Below are positions 7,260 to 14,118 of a stretch of DNA of 17,388 nucleotides, in pieces. Position numbers and translations under genes: made by a program. The notes beneath the pieces are model-generated. The model worked only from the letters and a program-made list of their open reading frames with translations, made no database searches and was not told the DNA's origin. Where the stretch lies: positions 1 to 17,388 of the forward strand of contig JANQSX010000099.1 in assembly GCA_028279085.1 (NCBI GenBank). The letters run 5' to 3'. Within the stretch, counting starts at the first letter, position 1; each line of letters starts with the position of its first letter. Source of the DNA: Bdellovibrionales bacterium (lineage in GTDB: Bacteria > Bdellovibrionota > Bdellovibrionia > Bdellovibrionales > UBA1609).

Positions 7260-8825
7260 TTATTTCCCTTGTTTGAATATGTGTACTAAATAATAAAAAT
7301 CTCCATTATCACTTAAAGAATAGTTTAAAATATTTTTTTGCGCAACTCCTGTTTGGTTTTCATGCCATAAGGGAATGAAAGCTATATCTTCTTGTATAAT
7401 TTCTTGCACTTGATGGTATAAATAGCGTCTTTTTTTTTGATCCATCATAGCCACTCCCTGATCTAGTAGTTGATCTAATAATTTATTTTTATAAAACCCT
7501 CGATTTCTTCCTTTTGGAGGATGTTCTTTTGAGTGGAAAGCCATGCGATAAATGTCAGGATCTACAACTCCCACCCATTTTAATAAAGCTAGATGGAATC
7601 GACCGGCATTCAAATCTCCATAAAAAGTACCCCATTCAAAGCTTTCCGTTTTAATTTGTAAGCCTGCTTTTTTTAATTGTAGAGCTATTATTTTCCCATG
7701 ATCCATTGCTGAGCGGGCATTAGAAGTTTTAAGGGAAAAAGTTTTTTGGCGACAAGCACCTATTTGGTTAAAGATCTTTTTCGCTTGATTAAGGTTATAA
7801 AGGTGATTGTTAATATCAGCATTAAAGAAAACATTATTCGGACTTAATATCGTTGTGGCAATGTGTGCGAAATTTTTTAATTTATGTTTTATAATTTGTG
7901 AACGATTGATGGCATTTGTTATAATCTGGCGAACATTTTTTTTACTTAAACATTCATCTTTAAAATTAATAAGCAGATAAGTCATAGAAGAGCCAGGTTT
8001 TTGAAATACCTGAAAACGATCTTTTCTTTTTAGAAGATGATCTATTTTTTGAAAGGAAATTTCTGACTGTGCGACATCTATTTCTCCATTCAATATTTTT
8101 TGGAAGCGGGTCAGATCATCTCTTATAATTTTAAAAGTTACTTTATCAATTTTTGGAGCGGGTGTTACATCTTGGCGAGCTTCAAGAACAAGTTGATTGG
8201 AACTACGACTTTTAAATTTAAACGGGCCGGTACCTATAAGGTTGTTTTGAAAATCTTCATTATTTGAAAGTGTTTCATTTTTTGGAAGAATTTTTAAAAC
8301 CGGTAAATCTGAAGTTAAAAATTTAGCGGATTCTTCTTTTAATTTTATTTTCAAAATCAAGCGCTTTGTCTCTTCTTGTATATCAATGGAGTCAATAATC
8401 TTAAAAGCGGAAGAAAAGGGGCTTTTTTCAGATTGATACTCCTTAAAGCTGAAAAAAATATCTTCTTTATTGATCTTTCTACCATTAGAGAATTTTAAGT
8501 CTTTATTTATTATAAAAGTGTATATTTTATTTTTGTAACTCCAGCTTTGAGCTGCATGAGGGAGTATTTTTTGCTGAGGACCCAATCTTATTAATGATTG
8601 AAACATGAGATCCACTAGTCGCATACCATTAGCATCTGTTGCTTTTCTAGGATCCAAAGTGCGTGGTTCTGAACCCAATGCTACGATTACGTTTTGTTCT
8701 TTTATATCTTTTTCTTTTTCAGGATTACCAAAACCGGACTTTTTAGTAAAAGGGATAAACCAGATTGCAATAAATGAGATTATTACTACTAATAATAAAG
8801 ATATTTTTGTTTTTTTTCTAAACAT
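7260..8825 (-). CDS. Oligopeptide/dipeptide-type ABC transporter solute-binding protein
   Basis: This 521-residue family 5 extracytoplasmic solute-binding protein (OppA/DppA/NikA type) delivers peptides, nickel chelates or similar ligands to an ABC importer. Signatures are VALGSEPRTLDPRKATDANG near the N-terminus, the LKFSNGRKINKEDIFFSF segment, IGTGPFKF, and the C-terminal RRYLYHQVQEIIQEDIAFIPLW. Residues about 8-26 form a hydrophobic signal or anchor with no lipobox cysteine, so it is either secreted or tethered by an uncleaved helix. No permease or ATPase genes are near, so it is an orphan binding protein. Its only partner is the LspA-HAMP gene downstream. No clear ribosome-binding site precedes the ATG. 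The upstream region is repeat copy 1, which could supply a -35 box. The ligand cannot be predicted. Confidence 0.9.
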   Translation of the reverse strand: MFRKKTKISLLLVVIISFIAIWFIPFTKKSGFGNPEKEKDIKEQNVIVALGSEPRTLDPRKATDANGMRLVDLMFQSLIRLGPQQKILPHAAQSWSYKNKIYTFIINKDLKFSNGRKINKEDIFFSFKEYQSEKSPFSSAFKIIDSIDIQEETKRLILKIKLKEESAKFLTSDLPVLKILPKNETLSNNEDFQNNLIGTGPFKFKSRSSNQLVLEARQDVTPAPKIDKVTFKIIRDDLTRFQKILNGEIDVAQSEISFQKIDHLLKRKDRFQVFQKPGSSMTYLLINFKDECLSKKNVRQIITNAINRSQIIKHKLKNFAHIATTILSPNNVFFNADINNHLYNLNQAKKIFNQIGACRQKTFSLKTSNARSAMDHGKIIALQLKKAGLQIKTESFEWGTFYGDLNAGRFHLALLKWVGVVDPDIYRMAFHSKEHPPKGRNRGFYKNKLLDQLLDQGVAMMDQKKRRYLYHQVQEIIQEDIAFIPLWHENQTGVAQKNILNYSLSDNGDFYYLVHIFKQGK

Positions 8826-8881
8826 TTGTTTTGTTTTTAATACAGTGGTTTTTATGTTTTGTTATATTTGATAAATGTTTA

Positions 8882-8951
8882 TCTCTCAAGTCAAAATCGG
8901 CTCAAAGTCAATTAAAAACGAGTTATTTTAATCCGATTTTGACTTGAGGGA
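8882..8951. repeat. Palindromic repeat element, copy 1
   Basis: Arms CTCAAGTCAAAATCGG (8885-8900) and its exact reverse complement (8933-8948) pair perfectly over 16 bases. They extend to 19 (8882-8900 with 8933-8951) with one wobble. Inside the 32-base spacer ATTAAAA (8911-8917) pairs with TTTTAAT (8926-8932) around ACGAGTTA. The arms and the TTAAAAACGAGTT core recur in copy 2 (16324-16439), so this is a repeat family and not a lone hairpin. It sits between two divergent gene starts, which argues against a terminator. Each end carries an outward TTGACT, a near-consensus -35 box. No target-site duplication is apparent. Confidence 0.85.
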
Positions 8952-8984
8952 ATTATATTTATATGACTTCTTATGGAGGATGTT

Positions 8985-10535
8985 ATGCCGACATTGCCAA
9001 ATAAAAAGGTTGAGAAATATCGCTTTGATTTGGAAAATAATTGTTTTTTCTTATCTAGTCATCTTTTTTCATTTTTGCAGCGGGTGCTGGTTTGTTTCTT
9101 GTTTATACCTTCTTTAAGTAATAGCGCACCTTTTGAAAAATCAAAGGTTATAGAAAGAAAGCTGACTGTATCCGGCTCTTCCAAAGGGATTGGACAAAAA
9201 ATGAGAAGGGCGTTGCAAAAAAGTAAAATTCCAGCCCGTCAATTGGGAATTATTGTAGCTGACTCAGATAGCACTTTATATCAGATGAATGCGGATAAGA
9301 ATTTTATTCCAGCTTCTTTAGTGAAAATTTTTACTGCTTCGGCACTTTTAGATTTATTATCTCCTTCTTTGCAGTTTACTACTCGCTTTCTAGCAGAAAA
9401 TAAAATAAATAATTTTGTTTTAAAGGGAAATCTTTATTTAAAAGGAGGTGGAGATCCAGGGTTTGTATCAGAAAGTTTGTGGAATCTAGTTAATAACCTA
9501 CAAAGAACAGGATTAAAAAAAATTCAGGGTGATCTTATTGTGGATGATAGTCGTTTTGATCAGAAAAAAAGAGGAAAGAGGCTTTCCTACTCTTCTCATT
9601 CCAGCTACGATGCTCCTGTAGGAGCTTTATCTTTTAATTGGAACACGGCTAATATCTATTTGCGTCCGGGGAAAAAGACAGGTCATCCCTTATTGATACA
9701 TATCGATCCCTCTTCGCTTTATTTTTCTTCTATTAAAAATAAAACGAAAACAGTGAAAAAAGGAAAAAGAAAGAAAATTTCTATTCAAAGAAGACAACAA
9801 GGTAAATCAAAGGAGCTAATAGAGGTAGCTGGCTACTTACCTCTTCATCATAAAGAGTTACTTATTTATAGAAATATCCTTCATCCAGCAATATGGACTG
9901 GGTGGAATACAATAGATTTTCTTAAACAAAGAGGAATTAATATCACCGGTCAAGTTAAAAGAGGAAATACGGCAAGTGATGCTTTTGTTTTAGCTGAGTG
10001 GCAAAGTCGTCCTCTTACAGAGCATATTAAACTAATGATGAAGTATTCTAATAATTTTATGGTGGAGATGTTGGTGAAAAATATGGTGGTGGAGCTTACA
10101 GGTAAAAAAGGTAATTTAACAGAGGGATTGAAAATAATTAAAAAACATATTCAAAAAATAGGTATTAAAACGGAAGACTATCATTTAGTACAAGCTTCCG
10201 GCCTTAGCCGAAAAAACAAGATAAAACCGCAACAGCTGCAGACTATATTGAAATATTGGATGCACCATCCTTTACAAGCGGAATTTGAATCCGCTTTACC
10301 TTTATCCGGTGAAGACGGGACTCTAAAAAAATATTTTAAAGACAAGAGTTTAAAAGGTCGGATTCATGCAAAAACAGGCAGTATCAATGGTGTTACCGGT
10401 TTGTCAGGTTATTTGATCACAAAAAAAGGACAAAAAAGGATTTTTGTTTTTCTTTTTAATGGTCACTCCTCTTTACAAAAAAAAGCCGAAGAACTATTTC
10501 GTCAATGGGCACTTGTTATTTTTAATCAAGACTAA
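8985..10535 (+). CDS. dacB: D-alanyl-D-alanine carboxypeptidase / PBP4 (peptidase S13)
   Basis: This periplasmic penicillin-binding protein removes terminal D-Ala from, or cuts crosslinks in, peptidoglycan. The three active-site motifs are SLVK (nucleophile S111, K114), SNN (355-357) and KTG (463-465). Other S13 marks are VDDSRFD, YDAPVGALSFNWN, and LSGEDGTLKKYF before the KTG motif. A signal peptide with a long N-region ends around PSLSNSA-PF. I start at the ATG at 8985 (516 residues) because GGAGG lies 6 bases before it. The ATG at 8973 lies upstream of that ribosome-binding site and has none of its own. Its promoter may use TTGACT (8939-8944) in repeat copy 1. A lysine/arginine-rich insertion around residues 250-276 is unusual and may contact the wall or membrane. 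Confidence 0.94.
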   Translation: MPTLPNKKVEKYRFDLENNCFFLSSHLFSFLQRVLVCFLFIPSLSNSAPFEKSKVIERKLTVSGSSKGIGQKMRRALQKSKIPARQLGIIVADSDSTLYQMNADKNFIPASLVKIFTASALLDLLSPSLQFTTRFLAENKINNFVLKGNLYLKGGGDPGFVSESLWNLVNNLQRTGLKKIQGDLIVDDSRFDQKKRGKRLSYSSHSSYDAPVGALSFNWNTANIYLRPGKKTGHPLLIHIDPSSLYFSSIKNKTKTVKKGKRKKISIQRRQQGKSKELIEVAGYLPLHHKELLIYRNILHPAIWTGWNTIDFLKQRGINITGQVKRGNTASDAFVLAEWQSRPLTEHIKLMMKYSNNFMVEMLVKNMVVELTGKKGNLTEGLKIIKKHIQKIGIKTEDYHLVQASGLSRKNKIKPQQLQTILKYWMHHPLQAEFESALPLSGEDGTLKKYFKDKSLKGRIHAKTGSINGVTGLSGYLITKKGQKRIFVFLFNGHSSLQKKAEELFRQWALVIFNQD

Positions 10536-10645
10536 CGGCTAAAAAAGATCAGTCCCTTATAGAGTTTAATATCAATTAATATAGATTCATTCTTTTGCTT
10601 TGCAATATGAATATCTTTTGCCTGCTCAAGGCTTTATAAAAAAGT

Positions 10646-11350
10646 ATGTTAAATTATATTTTACTTTTTATGTTAATCATTTTTCTAGGTGCTTGTGGCC
10701 CGGTTCTTCCCGATGACTTTTTTGAAGAAACGGAACCTGATAAATATGATCAGGCAACTGTGAAGTATTTGTTTGAAATTGGTTTGTGCCCTGAGTTCGG
10801 TGAATGCAATCCTCCAATGATAAAGAAGTGGATATCCAGTGTTCGTGTTCAATTACATGGTAGGTACACTAATTCGGATGAACAGGAGTTAAATAGTATT
10901 ATATCTGAGTTATCTAATCTCACCGGTTTGAATATCTCAAAAGTGAATAATAATGCAAATATTAATATTTATATTGTAAAACAATCGGAATTTCAAAAAT
11001 ATATTCCACAGTACAAGGGTATAGAAAGACAACAAGGCTTGTTTTATGTTTCTATAAGTAGTAATGGCGTTATTGACAGTGCAACTATTTGTATTGAAGA
11101 TCAATTGGCACAAAATCTGAAGCATCATTTATTGAGGGAAGAATTAACTCAAACTATGGGTTTGCTAGCAGACTCTTATAAATATCCAGGAAGTGTTTTT
11201 CAACAAAACCCTAATTACATACCAACAGAGTATGCAGGGATAGATAAAGCGGTTATTAGACTTTTATATGATGACAAAATACAACCGGGAATGACACAAC
11301 AAGAAGTATCTCAAATAATAAAGGCGCCTGTCTCAGTAGCCAGTAACTAA
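10646..11350 (+). CDS. DUF2927-type lipoprotein
   Basis: This 234-residue predicted lipoprotein has a short hydrophobic leader and lipobox LGAC, giving lipidated Cys17 followed by Gly. The C-terminal part matches what I know of DUF2927, a secreted family of unknown function: HLLREELTQTMGLLAD (161-176), a PGSVF segment, then TEYAGIDKAVIRLLYDD (194-210) and the closing PGMTQQEV. The EELTQ helix recalls a metallopeptidase zinc helix, but HExxH is absent, so activity should not be assumed. Cys48 and Cys54 form a close pair (GLCPEFGEC). The ribosome-binding site is weak. The symporter gene starts 13 bases downstream, so the two are likely one transcript. The family call rests on remembered motif resemblance. 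Confidence 0.8.
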   Translation: MLNYILLFMLIIFLGACGPVLPDDFFEETEPDKYDQATVKYLFEIGLCPEFGECNPPMIKKWISSVRVQLHGRYTNSDEQELNSIISELSNLTGLNISKVNNNANINIYIVKQSEFQKYIPQYKGIERQQGLFYVSISSNGVIDSATICIEDQLAQNLKHHLLREELTQTMGLLADSYKYPGSVFQQNPNYIPTEYAGIDKAVIRLLYDDKIQPGMTQQEVSQIIKAPVSVASN

Positions 11351-11363
11351 GTAAGATAAAAAA

Positions 11364-12791
11364 ATGACTGAAACAGTTAATTTATTTTTTGTAAAACTCA
11401 ATGGGTTTGTTGCAAAGTTCAGTTTTTTTGATCTTTTCTTTTTCACTGATAAAATAAAAATTCCTTTCGTGGTGGGCTTCCTTTGCGTGTGTGCTATTTA
11501 TTTCACAATAAAAATGGGTTTTGTAAATGTTCGCTTATTCAAGCATGCTATTGATCTGGTGAGGGGTAAATATAGCTCTCATTCAAAAACAGGTGAGATT
11601 AGTCATTTTAAAGCTTTAACAACCGCTCTGTCTGCAACGGTGGGTTTAGGTAATATTGCCGGAGTAGCTGTAGCTATTTCTATAGGAGGACCAGGGGCTA
11701 CTTTTTGGATGATTGTCATGGGAATTTTGGGAATGAGCACTAAGTTCACGGAATGCACCTTAGGAGTTATGTACCGTGAAAAAAGAAGTGATGGTCGGCT
11801 AATGGGTGGTCCTATGGAATATTTGAAAAAAGGTCTGGCGGATATGGGTTTTTCTCGCATCGGTCGTGTTCTATCTATTGTTTTTTGTATTTTATGTATT
11901 GGCGGTTCTTTTGGGGGAGGAGCGGCTTTTCAGGTCAATCAATCACTAACAGCTATTAGTTTAAGTGTGCCTTTTTTAGGGGCACATAATTGGGCGTATG
12001 GCTTGATTATGGTTTTATTGGTAGGAGTTGTAATCATAGGGGGAATTAAGAGAATCGCTTTAGTGGCGAGTCGTGTTGTGCCTCTTATGTGCACTACATA
12101 TATTTTAATGGCTTGTTATATCCTGGCTGTTTTTTACGAAAAAATTCCTATGGCTTTTGGAACTATTTTACAAGGAGCCTTTGCTCCTGAATCTGTTTAC
12201 GGAGGGTTTTTCGGAGTGTTAGTAGTGGGAATGCAAAGAGCTGTTTTTTCCAATGAGGCGGGATTAGGTTCAGCTGCTATTGCCCACTCTGTAGCTGCAG
12301 TAAATCATCCGGTGGAAGAAGGAGTAGTGGCTCTTCTTGAACCTTTCATTGATACAGTAGTAGTTTGTACTATAACCGCTTTAGTGATTGTCATTACGGG
12401 TGCATATAATAATCCGGAATATATTGATTTGGTTAATCAGCAAAAAGGAGCGGCTCTTACGGCTAGTGCTATGAGTGACGCTGTTTCCTGGTTTCCTTAT
12501 GTACTTAGTTTGATAGTTTTTCTTTTTGCTTTTTCCACTATTATTTCCTGGTCTTATTATGGTGAACGATGTTTTTCTTTTGTTTTCGGAGATGGAAAAT
12601 CTTTAATTTATAAAGTTCTTTTGTTGATTATTATTTTTATGGGATCCATTGCTACTTCCAAAAATATTATGGAGTTTGGGGATTTAATGATTTTAGGTAT
12701 GGCTTTTCCCAACTTAGTGGGTGTTTTGTGGCTTAGTGGAAAAGTGAAGAGAAGCTTAAAAGAGTATCAAGAAAAAAGATTGAAAAAATAG
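11364..12791 (+). CDS. alsT: Sodium:alanine/glycine symporter, AGCS family
   Basis: This inner-membrane secondary transporter couples uptake of alanine or glycine (in related proteins also glutamine) to sodium. The 475-residue protein is hydrophobic throughout, with about ten or eleven membrane segments. The hallmark AGCS block GEISHFKALTTALSATVG followed by LGNIAG (77-100) is present, as are GGPGATFWM, the MGGPMEYLKKGL segment, and the RAVFSNEAGLGSAAIAHS motif. Length is normal. It follows the DUF2927 lipoprotein by 13 bases with only a weak purine-rich ribosome-binding site. Substrate identity is inferred from the family. D-alanine released by the DacB-type enzyme upstream is a possible but unproven source. 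Confidence 0.93.
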   Translation: MTETVNLFFVKLNGFVAKFSFFDLFFFTDKIKIPFVVGFLCVCAIYFTIKMGFVNVRLFKHAIDLVRGKYSSHSKTGEISHFKALTTALSATVGLGNIAGVAVAISIGGPGATFWMIVMGILGMSTKFTECTLGVMYREKRSDGRLMGGPMEYLKKGLADMGFSRIGRVLSIVFCILCIGGSFGGGAAFQVNQSLTAISLSVPFLGAHNWAYGLIMVLLVGVVIIGGIKRIALVASRVVPLMCTTYILMACYILAVFYEKIPMAFGTILQGAFAPESVYGGFFGVLVVGMQRAVFSNEAGLGSAAIAHSVAAVNHPVEEGVVALLEPFIDTVVVCTITALVIVITGAYNNPEYIDLVNQQKGAALTASAMSDAVSWFPYVLSLIVFLFAFSTIISWSYYGERCFSFVFGDGKSLIYKVLLLIIIFMGSIATSKNIMEFGDLMILGMAFPNLVGVLWLSGKVKRSLKEYQEKRLKK

Positions 12792-12836
12792 ATCTTATCA
12801 CTTTTTATTTTTCTGTTTGAACTGAAGTGTTTAGTA

Positions 12837-12842
12837 TATACT
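12837..12842 (+). promoter_or_regulatory. Candidate -10 box for trmD
   Basis: TATACT (5 of 6 consensus) ends 6 bases before the trmD ATG and lies in the palindrome AGTATATACT (12833-12842). The best -35-like box, TTGAAC (12817-12822), is only 14 bases upstream, shorter than usual. If used, transcription would start at or next to the ATG. Confidence 0.3.
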
Positions 12843-12848
12843 GTCTTC

Positions 12849-13667
12849 ATGTTAAAAATAAATATTATTACTTTATTTCCTGATTTCTTTGATTCTCCTT
12901 TAAAGACAGGTGTATTAGGTCGTGCTATCTCTTCCGGTCTCTTAAAACTTCGTTTTGTCAACCCCAGAGATTTTACAGAGGATGTTCATAAAACGGTGGA
13001 TGATACTCCTTTTGGTGGAGGAGATGGAATGGTAATGATGTATGAACCTTTAAAAAAGGCCGTGGATTTTTTATTAACATCCCAAAATAAATCCAAAAAG
13101 GAAGTGAAGCAAAAAACAATTTATTTGAGTCCTCAGGGTAAAAAATGGGACTATCAAAAAGCCCGTGAGTGGGGTGAAAAAGATAATGAGGAAAAAATTA
13201 TTATATGTGGTCGTTATGCCGGAGTGGATCAGCGTTTTATCAGTGAATATGTGGAAGAGGAAATATCGGTAGGGGATTATGTTTTAACGGGAGGGGAGAC
13301 AGCTCTTTTGGTAATACTGGATTCTATTTCTCGTTTTATAAAGGGAGCTTTAGGTAATGAATCCTCTGCTGTTAATGAAAGTTTTGAACAGGGACAATTA
13401 CTGGAAGCTCCTCAATGGACTCGTCCGCGGGAAATTTCCGGATATAAAATTCCTGAGATCGTTTTATCAGGTCATCATAAAAATATTAAGCAATTTCAAT
13501 ATTTTATGTCGATTCTTATAACAGCTGTAAAGAGACCGGATTTGTTATCCAATAATGTAATAAAAAAGAATCTACCAGAGGCTATAAACATGGCTGAATC
13601 TCTTTCAAAAGAGGAATTAAAATCCTGTGGTCTTCTCCCTGAATCTTTAAACTTGCTTAAACAATAG
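12849..13667 (+). CDS. trmD: tRNA (guanine37-N1)-methyltransferase TrmD
   Basis: TrmD methylates G37 of tRNAs using S-adenosylmethionine, preventing +1 frameshifts. It is a SPOUT-fold dimer. Motifs are INIITLFPDFF (4-14), DDTPFGGGDGMVM (51-63), the SAM-knot segments IICGRYAGVDQRF (118-130) and EISVGDYVLTGGE (138-150), and SRFIKGALGNESSA, then APQWTRP. Length of 272 residues is slightly above average. The conserved aspartate of the (E)DSF motif, the proposed catalytic base D169 of E. coli and H. influenzae TrmD, is glutamate here (E177 in NESF). No ribosome-binding site is visible, and a TATACT box ends only 6 bases before the ATG, so the message may be leaderless. rplS follows after 72 bases. 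Confidence 0.97.
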   Translation: MLKINIITLFPDFFDSPLKTGVLGRAISSGLLKLRFVNPRDFTEDVHKTVDDTPFGGGDGMVMMYEPLKKAVDFLLTSQNKSKKEVKQKTIYLSPQGKKWDYQKAREWGEKDNEEKIIICGRYAGVDQRFISEYVEEEISVGDYVLTGGETALLVILDSISRFIKGALGNESSAVNESFEQGQLLEAPQWTRPREISGYKIPEIVLSGHHKNIKQFQYFMSILITAVKRPDLLSNNVIKKNLPEAINMAESLSKEELKSCGLLPESLNLLKQ

Positions 13668-13692
13668 AAAGGGTTTAAATAATCAGTCTTGC

Positions 13693-13719
13693 TTGACATA
13701 TATTATTTGTAAATGTAAT
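13693..13719 (+). promoter_or_regulatory. Possible promoter for rplS
   Basis: A perfect TTGACA (13693-13698) is followed by TGTAAT (13714-13719), 5 of 6 consensus bases at a short 15-base spacing, between trmD and rplS. Start of transcription near 13726 would leave the GGAG ribosome-binding site intact. It may give rplS expression independent of trmD. Confidence 0.35.
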
Positions 13720-13739
13720 TTTTGGTTCTGGAGAAAATT

Positions 13740-14096
13740 ATGGATATTGTAGATGCTCATGTTTCAAAAACTCAAAAACAAATGGATTTTCCTGCACGGA
13801 TAGGGGATACCTTAAATGTGCATGTACGTTTTCAGGAAGCCGGGAAAGAGAGAATACAGGTTTTTAAGGGAGTTGTATTAAAAATCCAAGGTAAAAAAAG
13901 CACTCGTTCTTTTACAGTTAGAAAAATTTCAGATGGTGTGGGAGTAGAAAGAACTTTTCCTTTAGCTAGCCCGGCTGTTGAAAAAATTGAAGTGTTGTCA
14001 TCAGCTAAAGTGCGTCGTGCTCGCTTGTTCTTTTTACGAGATCGAGAAGGCCGTGCGGCTCGTCTGCAGACGCTGTCTGCATCCAAAAAACAATAA
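13740..14096 (+). CDS. rplS: 50S ribosomal protein bL19
   Basis: bL19 lies at the 30S-50S interface of the large subunit. The 118-residue product shows family features: an N-terminal MDIVDAHVSK helix, IGDTLNVHVRFQEAGKERIQ, VFKGVVLKIQGKKSTRSF, TVRKISDGVGVERTFPLASP and the basic VRRARLFFLRDREGRAARL tail. I start at the ATG at 13740 because GGAG sits at the right distance and the product then aligns with other bL19 N-termini. A TTG at 13722 would add six residues that do not fit. It is convergent with the 685-residue secreted-protein gene, which ends 22 bases away. Confidence 0.97.
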   Translation: MDIVDAHVSKTQKQMDFPARIGDTLNVHVRFQEAGKERIQVFKGVVLKIQGKKSTRSFTVRKISDGVGVERTFPLASPAVEKIEVLSSAKVRRARLFFLRDREGRAARLQTLSASKKQ

Positions 14097-14104
14097 TTCT
14101 TATT
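14085..14104 (-). terminator. Weak possible terminator for the 685-residue protein gene
   Basis: On the minus strand AATAA and TTATT (14104-14092) form a 5-bp stem with a 3-base loop, followed after one base by six T residues (14090-14085). The stem is all A-T and overlaps the rplS stop codon, so it would be weak. No better terminator is visible between these convergent genes. Confidence 0.25.
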
Positions 14105-14118
14105 ATAAAAAATATCAT

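Noticed and set aside
10536..10645. Terminator or promoter between dacB and the DUF2927 gene
   Set aside because: There are only a 6-bp ATTCAT/ATGAAT pair and a 4-bp GCCT/AGGC pair, with no T-run and no well-spaced -35/-10 boxes.
14066..14082. GC-rich hairpin GCAGAC-GCT-GTCTGC at the end of rplS
   Set aside because: It lies inside the rplS coding sequence and is followed by an A-run on the plus strand, not a T-run. On the minus strand the T-run precedes the stem, so it is not a terminator in either direction.
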